Shown in pieces: positions 42,680 through 53,869 of a stretch of DNA of 64,000 nucleotides (within the stretch, counting starts at the first letter, position 1; each line of letters begins with the position of its first letter). The stretch spans positions 14,004,471 to 14,068,470 of the forward strand of contig JAMXIF010001195.1 in assembly GCA_028583685.1 (NCBI GenBank). The letters run 5' to 3'. A program made the position numbers and the translations under genes. The notes beneath the pieces are model-generated. The model was not told the origin of the DNA. It ran no database searches and was given only the letters and a program-made list of their open reading frames with translations. Origin of the DNA: Petaurus breviceps papuanus (Eukaryota; Chordata; Mammalia; Diprotodontia; Petauridae).

Positions 42680-42888
42680 GATATGGTCTCTTACTGACTG
42701 AAATGGTCGTAGATGACAAGAAAAAAAATAGAAGTGCGTGGCTGCAGTCGAGCATCCTTGTGCAGACAAAGGGAAAGGAGAGGAGTAACTATGAATACAG
42801 ATGTTTATTTGAATAACATGGCTTCAGAAATGTAGAGATTGTTCAAACAGGAAATTTGTTAGATACAATTTTATGCACCAAGTGTTAA
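42680..42888 (+). pseudogene. ASMTL: Second copy of the ASMTL terminal exon (relic or alternative last exon)
   Basis: After the acceptor CAACATCAG the phase-1 reading gives GYGLLLTEMVVDDKKKNRSA, then LVQTKGKERSNYEYRCLFE, a TAA stop at 42814-42816, and then HGFRNVEIVQTGNLLDTIL before a final TAA at 42886-42888. This is the ASMTL/ASMT C-terminus, colinear over nearly its whole length. It keeps LVQT and resembles human ASMTL (EYQCLLELHGF) more than exon 13 does. It is followed by AATAAA at 42963. The copies are only about 40-45% identical in protein, so the duplication is old. It may be a dying exon or a poorly used alternative end giving a C-terminus about 25 residues shorter. Confidence 0.85.
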
Positions 42889-42962
42889 GGAAAAAATCAT
42901 ACTACTCTGACTGTATTTGATACTTCTACTAAACCTATACAAGTAGATTTATAAATTTTGAA

Positions 42963-42968
42963 AATAAA
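42963..42968 (+). promoter_or_regulatory. Poly(A) signal after the second terminal exon
   Basis: AATAAA lies 75 bases after the last stop of the exon copy at 42680-42888. A further AATAAA is at 43089-43094. This would let that copy act as a complete 3' terminal exon. Confidence 0.45.
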
Positions 42969-43577
42969 TCTTTGATGGAATTTTATTCAATTAATATCAT
43001 TTCCACTTAAAGGCTTATAAAAGTAGCACAGACCCATTTGGTTTTTGAAAACATGTGTCTATGATGTATAAAACATTTCCCGTCTTCCAATAAATACAAA
43101 CTAATAATGAATCCTTCCATATCACTGATCTTAAAGTATGTTGTAACAGTGAGCAATTCAGTGAATATTTAAGAGTCTTTAAAATGCACAAATAGTTGCG
43201 TTAAGCATTTATACCATAGGAGATGTTGTGAACTAGGAAGAATAATGAGAAAATGGGAACCTATTGATTGTTATAACTTAGTTACCTTATCTCCATAGCA
43301 TTTTAATTACCTATGTTTTCTTTTTATGCTTTTATGTTAACCTGCTTTGAAACTTTGTCTTGGATACATTTTGACATCTATTTCTGCTCCAATTTTTCCT
43401 TTTTAAATGACTTTCAAATGTAGACTATCTACCTCTCTTGTACTTAAGAGTTGAACAGTCCTTTGTGTGCTTCTTTCTTTGTTTTTTTTAAAATATATTT
43501 CAAAATTTCACATACTAATTCCAATATTTCCCTGCTAGTCCATAACAATTCTGACCTTCCTTCTGCTGTCTTCTGCA

Positions 43578-43717
43578 TTTTTTTTTTATAAGGGAGAAGC
43601 AATTGAGTGTAAGTGATTTGCCCAGGGTCACACAGCTAGTAAGTGTCTGAGGCCTGATTTGAACTTAGGTCCTCCTGGCTCCAGGTCGGGTGCTGTGTCC
43701 ACAGCACGATGACCTCA
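43578..43717 (-). repeat. SINE-B or SINE-A fragment
   Basis: AAGTGATTTGCCCAGGGTCA to GTGTCCACAGCACGATGACC, minus strand, after poly(T). Confidence 0.85.
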
Positions 43718-43719
43718 TT

Positions 43720-44265
43720 GCTCTTTCTTTTGCATATATTTAAATGATTAATTGATGCTATTTTCTTTCTTCCTCCCTTTTTTTGTGGTATCACTATTAC
43801 TATTCTTCCCCCATTCGCTCTCTTAAATACTCCCACCCCACCCAACAAAAAACATCTTTTATAACAAACAAAAAAATTTCTACATTGATCATGTCTATAA
43901 GTGTCATTCTTTACTTCTAGTCTATCAAATCTCTCCTAAGAAGTGAGCAGTGGGGCGGCTAGGTGGCACAGTGAGTAGAGCACCGGCCCTGGAGTCAGGA
44001 GGACCTCAGTTCAAATCTAGCCTCAGACACTTAACACAAAAACTAGCCATGTGACCTTGGGCAAGTCACTTAACCCCAATTGCCCTACTGTCCCCTCTCC
44101 AAAAAGCAAAAAAAAAAAAATGAGCAGCATGATTTATCGTCAGTCTTCTGGAGTCGCATTGATCATAATTCTTAAATCTTTCACAATTGTTTTCCTTTAC
44201 AATGTTCTAGCCATTTACACGGGTTCTGCTCACTTAATTCTAGCTAACAAATGCAAACAACAATT
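43720..44265 (-). mobile_element. Antisense L1 3' end, older lineage, interrupted by a SINE-B
   Basis: TCTACATTGATCATGTCTAT, then after the SINE GAGCAGCATGATTTATCGTC and CAATTGTTTTCCTTTACAAT, follow the L1 3' region in antisense. Confidence 0.65.
43951..44120 (+). repeat. SINE-B
   Basis: GGGGCGGCTAGGTGGCACAG to CCAATTGCCCTACTGTCCCC plus poly(A); the flanks share TGAGCAG. Confidence 0.93.
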
Positions 44266-44359
44266 ATATATTCAGTGCACTGAAGGCTTTAGTAGCCTAA
44301 AATTGCGCTAAGACTTTTGGAACATGCTGTGTTTTCCTGGAAATCACCAATGATCTATT

Positions 44360-44670
44360 TATTGCTAAATCCAGTAGCCTCTTCTCACCTCTAATCTTAA
44401 CCTGTCTACAGCGTTTGACACTACTGATTATTCCCTTTGAAATACTCTCCCTTCCCAGAGTTTTTGCAACATTGTTCTGTTGTGATTCTATTCCTACCTA
44501 TCAGGATAACAGCATTAGTCCATTTGCAAGACCATCATTCAAGTCCTACCTCCTGTTACCTCAGGACTGAGCCCCCTCCTCTTCTCTTTCTGGGTGACCT
44601 CATCAGTTCCCTAAAATGAATGTCTGATCCACATATTTCCATCCTTGTTGCCATCCTGAGCCTCAGTCCT
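44360..44670 (+). mobile_element. L2 reverse-transcriptase fragment
   Basis: CTGTCTACAGCGTTTGACAC corresponds to the L2 LSAAFDTVDHS motif. Downstream text follows L2 order. Confidence 0.65.
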
Positions 44671-44696
44671 GGACCTGTGATTTCACTGGTGTAGAG

Positions 44697-44811
44697 CAGG
44701 GATGGGGAACCTGTGGCCTTTTGACTCTCCAAGTTTGACTTTTCCAAATTTTACAGAACAAATCCTTTTATTAAGGGGATTTGTTCTGTAAAGTTTAGAT
44801 CCCCACCCCTG
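44697..44811. mobile_element. Palindromic hAT miniature element
   Basis: CAGGGATGGGGAACCTG and ATCCCCACCCCTG ends, with a palindromic core (TACAGAACAAATCC and GGATTTGTTCTGTA). Perfect 8-bp target duplication GTGTAGAG at 44689-44696 and 44812-44819, as expected for hAT. Confidence 0.92.
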
Positions 44812-44879
44812 GTGTAGAGGATCTCCTGGCACAGATACTTCCTCCACTTATTCAGGTTGACAACCAGTTGGTAACTTAC

Positions 44880-45010
44880 AGCCTTAGAAATCGCTGGGCA
44901 ACTGAAAGGTTGTGACTTACTCAGTATCACAGTATGTGTCACAGACAAGATTTGAACCGAGGTCTTTTCATTATTCCGTATATGGTTCTTTTTCCACTAT
45001 CCATGTTGTC
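44880..45010 (-). repeat. MIR fragment
   Basis: GTTGTGACTTACTCAGTATC and GATTTGAACCGAGGTCTTTT suggest a minus-strand MIR. Confidence 0.45.
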
Positions 45011-45506
45011 TTTTTAAGCTGTGCTTATGACGGTCAAAGAAGGATCCTTTTAAAATATGACATCATCTCAGCCATTATAATCTGGAGCTTCACATTTTAA
45101 TCAGCTCTAAAACTTCTTTTGAGAAAGAGTCTGGTATTGACATGTAGGTTTGTTGTCAAATGATCCTTCCAGCTAAGTTCAGAGAGGTATGGCACCAGAT
45201 TGACTTCAGAGTAATGAAATTTTGGGCCATAGCAATTTCCAAAGCTCCCACTGCTAAAATTACAGCACATTAAAATATCAACAACTACTATAAAATAATA
45301 CTCCATAATTTTCCTCTGTTGCTATAAATCTAAACAGATGGACAGTATTTTAAAGTTAATTTGAACTTTCCCCCTACCAGTAAGGATTAGAGTCCCACTC
45401 AGAAAGCCAACATTTAAGTAGTGATGGTTTTGAAGGGCAAAGATGTGATAAAGAAAGGTAAGTATCTGATGAAAAGCATGATGCCACTATGAATAATAAT
45501 ATTCTT

Positions 45507-45662
45507 TTTTTTTTTTTAAAGCAATCGGGGTTAAGTAACTTGCTCAAGGTTACACGGCCAGTTATTTCTGGGTGTGGTACTGAGTATCTGAGCCCGGATT
45601 TGATCCAGGTCATCCCGACACTGGAGCTGGTGCTCTTACTCGCTGAGCCACCTGGCCGCCCC
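45507..45662 (-). repeat. SINE-C (subtype 2) with 17-bp target duplication
   Basis: Perfect duplication TGAATAATAATATTCTT at 45490-45506 and 45663-45679. Confidence 0.96.
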
Positions 45663-46007
45663 TGAATAATAATATTCTTATCCCTCCGTTTATATTAATA
45701 ACAACAAAATAAAGGAATTCGGAGATCTTAACTGACAATTCTTGTGGCAAAGCAGTTGCTCAGAGACCTGCTTAGTGCTGAGCATTAAATAACAGACTGG
45801 TAACATTTCCTTATCAGTTAAATATTCAGTGGAGCTGAAAACAGTTAGCCATAATCTCCACCCTCAGATCTGCTTTTCCTTGCTTAGCTTAGACTTTAGA
45901 ACAAGTTATGTGTGGGTGATGGCTAGGAGTTTATTGCTTACATTGTTTGCTAGAACTTCTCACACAGTGTCCTGCCTAAAGAGTCCTCTGTCTTAATGTC
46001 ACTCATC

Positions 46008-46690
46008 TTTTTTTTTAATTAATTAATTTATTTTTAATGTACAACATTCAGTTCCAACAAGTTTTTAAGTTAAAATTTTCTCCCCCTCCTTCCCTTCTCC
46101 CCTCCCCAAGAGGGCATGCAATGTGATATAGGCTCTACATACACATTTTCATATTGAACATTTTCATATTGGTCATGTTGTAAAGAAGAATTATAATCAG
46201 TGGAATGAACCATGAGAAAGAAGAAACAAAACAGAGCAGAGACCGCAAATAGTCTGCTTCAGTCTGCATTCAGACTCATTCTTTCTCTAGATGTGGACAG
46301 CATTTTCCATCCTTAGCCTTTTGGAGTTGCCTGAGAACCTTGCGTTGTTGAGAAGAGCCAAGTCTATCAAAGTCTGCCATCGACCGACCAGTATTAAAAT
46401 TATTGTGCACAATGTTCTCCTGGTTCTGCTCCCCACACTTGGCATCAGTTCATATGGGTCTTTCCAGGTTTTTCTAAAATCTGCCTGCTCATTTCTTACA
46501 GCACAAGACTACTCCATCACATTCATCTACCACAACTTGTTCAGCCATTCCCCAAATGAAAGGCACCCCCTCGATTTCCAATTCTTTTGTCACCACAGAA
46601 AGAGCTGCTATAAATATTTTTGTGCACGTGGATCCTCCTATTCGTATGATCTCTTTGGGATACAGCCCTAGAAGTATGCCACTGTCATCT
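46008..46690 (-). mobile_element. Antisense L1 3' end, longest tail copy
   Basis: It starts with poly(T) and TGTACAACATTCAGTTCCAA, then GAGGGCATGCAATGTGATAT. It runs through TCCAGGTTTTTCTAAAATCT and ATTCCCCAAATGAAAGGCAC to TCTCTTTGGGATACAGCCCT. Confidence 0.85.
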
Positions 46691-46694
46691 CAAA

Positions 46695-48110
46695 CTGGTC
46701 ACTTCATGTTTCACTCAACAAATGTAGAAAGCCTACCATGTGCCATAGACTATCCTAGGCACTGGAGATGCAAAGATGAACCAAGATGTCACATTTCCTG
46801 TCCTTGAGGAGCTTATGATCTGGTACAGAGGGTAAGACAGATCCACAATTAACTAGGACAAGCTGTAATATGGTAAGTGCATGGGAAGGGGACAAATAGT
46901 GGCATGAAAGAAGAGAGTGATCCTTTATAGCTGGAGACATCAGAGGTTTACCTGGCAGAAGGCTTTTCTAAGTGGGGTCTCTAAGAAAAGCAAAGATTTT
47001 ACTGGGTGAAAACTGATCTATGTAATACATGAAGGCATGGAGGCAGGAAAGGGTACTAAAAGATAGGGAAATAGTATTGCAGTTTGACTGGAAGATACTA
47101 TTATACAGGGAAGTTGGAATCAGAATCTATTTCAGGTGCAGGAACTTCTCTTTTACTTAGTAATTAAAAGGGAGCCACTGAAGGGTTTGGAGCAGAGAAG
47201 TATCTGGTCAGCCCTGGGCATGAGGAGTTTCTGTGACATTAGTATGAAGGTGCAGTTTCGGAATGGGAGAAGTGGGACACAAACTGTTATGGTAGCCCAG
47301 GTAAGAGGTAGCAAGGGCATGAATCATGATGTTAGCCATGGAAATGGAAGGTAGACGTATGAGAAATTTCAGAGATTAAATTAACAGAGTATAGGGGATA
47401 ATGAAAAGTCAACGATAACTCTAAGGTTTTGTGTCTGGTCAGGAGGGCAGGTATTATTTCCATTTTATAGACCGGTAAAGTGAAACTCAGGCTAAATGAC
47501 TAGCCCAAAGTCAGGTTAGTATATTATTAGTAACTGAACTTGAACCTGTGTCTTCTGACTCCAAGATAGGGGTCCTTTCTACTATACCTCACTACTCCGC
47601 TGTCCTCAAGGCACTCTTGTGTAATTATTATTATTGTTGCTGCTATTTTTATGCTGGAGTAGTGATGATGCATCCACACAAATAGGGAAGTGAGGAAAGG
47701 ACATCCTGCAGGGAATTAGAAATGTCGGAGTGGGGAAAGAAGTGCTAGAGAGAAAGATTTCCCACTTAATTACATAGAGGTAATAACTGAAGCCATAAGG
47801 TTGCCCAGGGAAAGAATATAGAGAAAACAGCAAAGGACAGAGCTGGAGGATACCCACATGTAGCAAATGGGATAAGGAAGTTTTAGCAAAGGAACATGTA
47901 GAGGAAGAACCACAAAGGTGCAATGTCATGGAATCCAAGGGCAGGGAAAGATTTTAGGAGGAGACATTGGTCAACAACTGAATATGCTGCACCGTTCAAA
48001 GACAACTGGAAAAGGGCCATTGGATCTGACAGTGAAGTCAGTGACTTCAGAGAGCAGGTTCAGTGGAGTGGTGAAGATGGAAGCCAAATTCTAAACTTTT
48101 ATCTGTGCTT
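46695..48110 (-). mobile_element. Antisense L2 LINE
   Basis: The 3' end (TACCATGTGCCATAGACTAT) comes first, then GAGCCACTGAAGGGTTTGGA, TATGGTAGCCCAGGTAAGAG and GAAGTCAGTGACTTCAGAGA, in L2 antisense order. A MIR-like piece lies at about 47450-47600. Confidence 0.65.
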
Positions 48111-48456
48111 TGGCCTTTTTCCCAAGTATCTAATGGAGACAAGATTTCCCACTAGGCATCATTAATGCATGGAGGTCTTTGGATTAAAACTGGCTTATAA
48201 ACAGAAATTCAGGTCTACCTTGAGTAGTAACAAAGATAATTAAAACATCATATATTTCAAATATTCCATCTTCCTTCTACCCCCATCTTATGTCTAGAGA
48301 AACGAAGACTTTCTTCTATTTTGTTGGCTCTGGTCAACAGAGAGGGATTCAGATGGCTACATTTTATGCTTCAGAGGTATCAAATACCACAGGTAGGCAG
48401 CAAGGGACAGGTAAAACTCCCAAATGCAGTCTGAACTAGATTAAAATGTAATTGGG

Positions 48457-48612
48457 TGGGGCGGCCAGGTAGCACAGCAAGTAAGAGCACTGGCTCCAGT
48501 GTTGGGATGACCTGGAGATCGAATCCCAGGCTCAGACACATAGCACCCACCCAGAAACACCTGGCCGTGTAACCTTGAGCAAGGTACTTAACCCCAATTG
48601 CTTTTTTTAAAA
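48457..48612 (+). repeat. SINE-C (subtype 1) with 14-bp target duplication
   Basis: Perfect duplication AAAATGTAATTGGG at 48443-48456 and 48613-48626. The B box reads GGAGATCGAATCC, matching the tRNA consensus GWTCRANNC. Confidence 0.96.
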
Positions 48613-48683
48613 AAAATGTAATTGGGAGATGTTTAACAAAATAAATAAAAATATGATACAACATAATAATGTTCATTTGTGGG

Positions 48684-48827
48684 TCTTTTTGCTTTTTGGA
48701 GGGCAATTGAGGTTAAGTGACTTGCCCAAAGCTAGTTTTTGTGTTAAATGTCTGAGGCTGGATATGAACTCAGGTCCTCCTGACCCCGGGACCAGTATTC
48801 TATTCGCTATGCCACCTAGCTGCCCCC
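48684..48827 (-). repeat. SINE-B, inverted
   Basis: GGAGGGCAATTGAGGTTAAG to GCCACCTAGCTGCCCCC. ATTTGTGG flanks it at 48675-48682 and 48830-48837. Confidence 0.92.
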
Positions 48828-48929
48828 TTATTTGTGGTTTTCTAAGTCAATATTTAACCTGCAGGGATGCCTTTCTATTTGAATTTGGTATTATTGTCAC
48901 TAGGCCCTCATTTTAAGGCCAAGTAACTC

Positions 48930-49485
48930 CATACTCCATACATTTCAATGGTTCCCTATTGCCTCTAGGATCAAAGTTAGCTTCTAAAGTCTTTCACTAC
49001 CTGTCCCCAACTTACCTCTCCAGTTTCATTCTATGTTACTCGTGTCCAACACTTTCCATTCTGGCAAATTGGCGTTCTCTGTGCTCCTCCCAAAAGGTGC
49101 CCTTGTCTCCCATTTCTCTACCTTTGTACTTAACTGGCTGTTCCTCATGCTTTGAGTGTATTTTCTCCTCAGCTCTGCCTTATAGAAAATCCCTCTCTTC
49201 CTCCAAAGCTAAGCTTAAGCATCACCTCCTATGGGATGCCTTTTCTGATCTCATTTAATAGTGCTCATCTTCCCAAACAACCTTGTTTTCAACCACTCTG
49301 CATTTATTTGTATTCATTCTCCTTATATTTATTTTATATGTATTTATACATGCCCTTGGGTTCCCCCTTAAAATGTAAGCTACTTTCTAGTAGAAATTGT
49401 TTCATTTATTGCAATTTGAACCACCTACTGTCCAGCACAGTGCCCCACATATAGTAGCTGTTTAATAAATACTTGTTGATTCATC
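48930..49485 (+). mobile_element. L2 3' end, sense
   Basis: ATGGTTCCCTATTGCCTCTA, GCTTAAGCATCACCTCCTAT and TTTAATAAATACTTGTTGA are the classic L2 3' region. Confidence 0.8.
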
Positions 49486-49544
49486 GATTTTTTGGTAGAA
49501 ATTGCCTCATCATTGAGAGTACCTTATAACAATGCAATCATGAT

Positions 49545-49545
<1 letters not shown>

Positions 49546-49585
<40 letters not shown>

Positions 49586-49587
49586 AA
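49546..49587. repeat. (CA)n microsatellite
   Basis: About 40 bases of CA repeats, interrupted by one T and one extra A. Confidence 0.97.
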
Positions 49588-49689
49588 CAAAACTAAAACC
49601 CAACAACCCAAGGGACATTAATGTTAAATGATATGTGAAACTTCCCCCTTTTGGCACGATGTTTTAAAACGTAAAAAGTTAATAATTAA

Positions 49690-49860
49690 ATTATATAAAA
49701 CAGCACTTTATAGTTTATATCAGTCTCACCTCACAGCAACCCTGTGAGGTTAGTAGGGCAAGTATTAGTTGCCCAAGGTCACAAGAGTCCTACAGTATTC
49801 ATGTCAGCATTTAAGCCCAGGTCTTCTCATTTCCACTATACCTTACTATTCCAAAGCATT
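49690..49860 (-). repeat. MIR
   Basis: CAGCAACCCTGTGAGGTTAG and AGTTGCCCAAGGTCACAAGA mark a minus-strand MIR. Confidence 0.7.
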
Positions 49861-50254
49861 CTTTCTGTATTTTTTTAAGAGGAAAATAAAATAGGTGTGG
49901 CACAAAGCGTACTTTACTACGAGGAAGTGGTCTAGATTCCAGTGTCCCTGCCTTATTACTAGTTTTATGACCTTGGACAAACCATTTATGGAGATTCTCC
50001 AGCTAGATAGGCCACTCCCTCAATAGGGTTATTGGTATGAAGAAAAGAGAACAGTTTTTTTAGAAATCAGCATAGGGATATATATATAGTATATGTCAGT
50101 TTTGTTTCTTCAGAAACTATAGAGTTCCATGACTCAAAACCGCTGGAAGAATATTGATATTATAAACAAAAGGCAATGGAGAGATGCATGATAGGAGCCA
50201 ACAGATTGCACTGTCTAACCAGTGATAATTTAAATGCAAGTAATATAAGAGCAG

Positions 50255-50420
50255 TAGTATCAAACTCAAATTAAGATGGATCCCAGCAGACCTCATATTG
50301 ACTTAGAAAATAATAAATTAATATTATGTTGTATTATATTTTATTTTGCTAAACATTTCCTGATTGCATCTGAATCTGCTCAAGCTCACTTGGAAGTTTT
50401 GCAAGCTCCTGGGGGTAAGT
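50255..50420. mobile_element. hAT-like element, second family
   Basis: AGTAGTATCAAACTCAAATT, CATATTGACTTAGAAAATAA and AACATTTCCTGATTGCATCT match the copy at 38785. Confidence 0.6.
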
Positions 50421-50849
50421 GAGAGGTCTCAGACGGAGAAGATAACACTCAGGAAATGTGTGCTTGGACAAGAAAAAGGCTGGAAAGTGTAGTTGTCTTT
50501 GTCATGTTAAAATACCTAGAGCTAGTCCTTCCCCTAGGAGGTAGTTCTTCCCAGAAGAATTTGGGTAGGAATGGACTAGAATGGTCGAGGATAAGGAAGG
50601 ATAAAAGGGTTGTGATCTTCACTATCTGAAGGAGAACCCACATCAATAGATCTCTTGTCATTGGCATTAACTCAAGCTGTGCTTGTGCCTCTTAATTGTC
50701 TGGTTTTAGGGATTTTTTTTCTTTTAAGTATTTCCTTGGTGCTTTTAACAATAAAATTAAACAGAAAGAAGAAAGCTCTCTGTCTTGAGGTAGCAGTTTT
50801 TAAGAGAATGCACAGTTTAAAATTTTAGTTTGGGTCACATTTAATCATC

Positions 50850-51040
50850 ACTAATAACAACTCACATTTATATAATGCTTAGAGATTACAAAATCCTTTC
50901 TGAACAGTAACCTAGTAGTATGGTGAATATAGGTAGGACCCCCATTTTATAGGTTAGGAAACTGGCTCAGAGAGGCTAAGACATAAGATAATTCTTGGAA
51001 AATGTAAGAAAAAAGATGTGTGGACCGAGATTAGTCCTCA
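50850..51040 (-). repeat. MIR
   Basis: ACAACTCACATTTATATAAT and CCCATTTTATAGGTTAGGAA mark a minus-strand MIR. Confidence 0.65.
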
Positions 51041-51094
51041 CTTCAATTTTTATTTTTTACAATCCAAACTTTTCACCTCACATCCAGAAATTTT

Positions 51095-51775
51095 TAATTA
51101 TGGGAAAGTAGGTACATTGTTGGTAGAGCTGTGAATACCATTTTGGAAAGCAATTTGGAATAAAATGACAAAAATGTCCACATCCTTTCACCCAGAAATT
51201 CCATTACTAGGCCCAAGGAGATCATTGAAAAGAACATGAAAAAAAAAGTTACCATATACACCAAAGTAATTATTGCAGCACTTTTAGTGGGAGCAAAGAA
51301 CTGAAAACAAAGCAGATGCCCATTAACGGAGAAATGGTTAAACTGTAGTACATGAATATAATGGAATATTACTGTGCTATAAGAAATGATAAGAGAAACA
51401 TGGAATGCATGATCTGATGCAGACTAAAGTGAGCAAAGGCAAGAAAGCAATATACACAATGACAACAATGCAAATGGGAAGAACAAGCACAAAAAAAATC
51501 AAAAGAATGTTGAAAAATTACAAAGAACAAACATGGCCACCAAAGAAGAAAAATGGGATAATCCACTGCAAAGGCAGGAGATCTGCAGCTGCGGAACATG
51601 GCATATATTTTCATATTTTTTATATATATTTATTGATTTTGTCGATTTTCTTTTCTTTTTTTCTCTAATTTTTTCTTTTAAAAGATTGTTATATGGGATA
51701 ACTCTCTGGGAGAGGAAAAATTTTGATGATGTAGAAAAGAGAAAAAAATTCAAATTTTTTTTTAAATGTTTTAAG
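51095..51775 (+). mobile_element. L1 3' end, sense
   Basis: GGTAGAGCTGTGAATACCAT, AATTCCATTACTAGGCCCAA and GCTATAAGAAATGATAAGAG begin a sense marsupial L1 tail. It is the counterpart of the antisense copies at 46008 and 11880. Confidence 0.8.
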
Positions 51776-51912
51776 GGGAGGCTAGGTAGCACAGTGAATT
51801 CAAAGCTGAGTTCAAATCCTACTTCAGACACTTAACACTTATTAGCCACGTGACCTTGGACAAGCACTTAACCCCAATTACCCTGCCTTCCCCCCTCCAA
51901 AAAATAAATAAA
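51776..51912 (+). repeat. SINE-B
   Basis: GGGGAGGCTAGGTAGCACAG to CCAATTACCCTGCCTTCCCC plus A-rich tail; head shortened. Confidence 0.88.
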
Positions 51913-52534
51913 TAAGTTTTATCAATGCCTTGTATTTTTATATTATAGACATTTGTGTATATGAAGCCCCTTTTACCTTCACTTTCCTCATAACAAAAAC
52001 CAGCAAAAAACAAATCCTCTCCCTACAAACCCAGTAAACTGAGTGTGACATTGCACACAACATAGCAAAGGACATCCAGTCACTAGTAGGCCCACCCTCT
52101 CCACTCCCAGAAAGGAGGTGTGCTTCTTTATCTCTTCCCTAGAGCCAAGATTAGTTATTTCAATGACTTCTTTTAGTACTTTCATCTGCTAGTGAGTCCC
52201 AATGGCCACTATCCCATAGAAATGAACGAGTTAAATAATTTTGTTTGGAAATGTGGCAAACTCATTGGAGCTAGATTTTTTCTAGAGAGTGAATGAGGTT
52301 TCTCAGCATAAAAGCAAGTCTGACTATTTTCTCTGTTCCTCTCCTATTACCCCTTTCACCTCCCATGAACAAAAACCACACACAGTACTATATCTTTCAA
52401 ATTAGGATGCTTAAGCCAAGAAATAAATGGATAAAATTGCTGACCCACTTTTCTGTCTCCTGTGTACAATGATAACTTCTTCATCTAGTATATGCTAAAT
52501 ATCATGAATTTTCTTCCAGTGCCGAGTGATGTGA
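51913..52534. other. Intergenic, nothing recognised
   Basis: No coding sequence or named repeat seen. Confidence 0.5.
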
Positions 52535-52745
52535 AAGCTAGATGTCACTTTTCCAAAGGTGGAATGGGCTGCCTTGGGAAGTAACATCATTGGGGGGAGA
52601 GAAGGGGGGCAGCGGGGTGTCTTCAAATGAAGGCCAGGTGGTCACTTGTCAGGGCTATAAGATAAGAATCCTGTTTGGATGTAGGTTAGCCTTGATGACC
52701 TCTGAAGTCCCTTCTAGTTCTGGGAGGATGTAATTCTGTAACTCA
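52535..52745 (+). mobile_element. L3/CR1 LINE 3' end
   Basis: GGTGGAATGGGCTGCCTTGG, TCTTCAAATGAAGGCCAGGT and TTGATGACCTCTGAAGTCCC are the CR1/L3 3' end in sense. Confidence 0.75.
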
Positions 52746-53865
52746 CATTGCAGAGTTTTGGTTTTGACTTTGGAATTTTGATTAATTCATGATCTTACCA
52801 CAAATATACACTGACTCAACTTACAATTGCTGCATGCTTTATATTCTCTGTATATATATATATACATTTGTCCCTGCATTTCCACAGGTTCTCCACAGAG
52901 GATCTATCTGCCCAATATTCTGGAAGTCATCTTGTTCTTTTAGTATCTCAGGCGTACTAATGGCCTACTTCATGTCTTGATACTCTCACTTCATGTTGTC
53001 CGTGCATCTTTCCACTGCCCTCTGATTATGTATAATTTCTTTTTTTTTTCTAGAATCATGATGTTCCATGATTCACATCAATATGACATCATTAGTTGAA
53101 TAAATGGATTTCTGCAGCAATAAGCACTTTGGAAACACTGAGATTACCATTTCTGAAATGCAGTCCAATCTTCCTCCTCAGTTCTAAGCCCATCTCCTAA
53201 TTCATCTGTGCTATTGTCTGGATAGCTGTTTTGGCAGCATAAGAAGAAGCTTATAGCGATAGTTGCTATGTTGGGGCACAGTAATAGCAGTGAAGGGCTC
53301 TTACAGCAAAGGGCATCAGTGAGGTTGAGGGGTAATGGTTCTGGAACAAATGGGGCAATTGGTGCCTTTGTACCCTTTATTTAAAAAAAAAAAAGATTGC
53401 CAGTAGATCCCTCCCAATCCATTTTAGCTTTGTAAAGATGAGTAATACCTTCTATATAAAGGAGCCTTGTGAACATGTTTACAAGCTTATCTTCATTTGT
53501 TAGTAGCCTGTCCTCCCCCATAAGAAGTTCACAATTAACAAAGTGAGTGAAATGAAGATTCTTTTCTCTTCACCTAGCATGCCAAGTAGGTAAATAGCTC
53601 TATACAAGATTCTTCTTCACCTCCTTCTCCTCCTCCTCCTCCTCTTTTTTTAAAGGAACAGTCTGTGGCATGTTTGTGGACTATAGAATCCTGCCTAGAT
53701 TTGATTCTTATTTAGCTAAACTTAATTGGAAATTTTCTTCAAACACTCATAGGTAGATGTTCACAGTTAAAGAGAAAATGGTGTCTGGCAACGAAGAAAA
53801 TACAAAAAGATGAAATGCCTAACAAACATTTGACCACTTTATAGTAAGCTGGAAAGAAAGCTATC
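52746..53865. other. Intergenic, mostly unrecognised
   Basis: A short TA repeat lies near 52850 and a CTC/CTT tract at 53611-53645. No gene is seen. Confidence 0.5.
53611..53645. repeat. (TCC)n microsatellite
   Basis: TTCTTCACCTCCTTCTCCTC and further CTC units; pyrimidine-only except one A. Confidence 0.9.
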
Positions 53866-53869
53866 TTTG

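Noticed and set aside
46291-46807. 126-codon frame and its neighbour
   Set aside because: Both are antisense readings of an L1 3' end.
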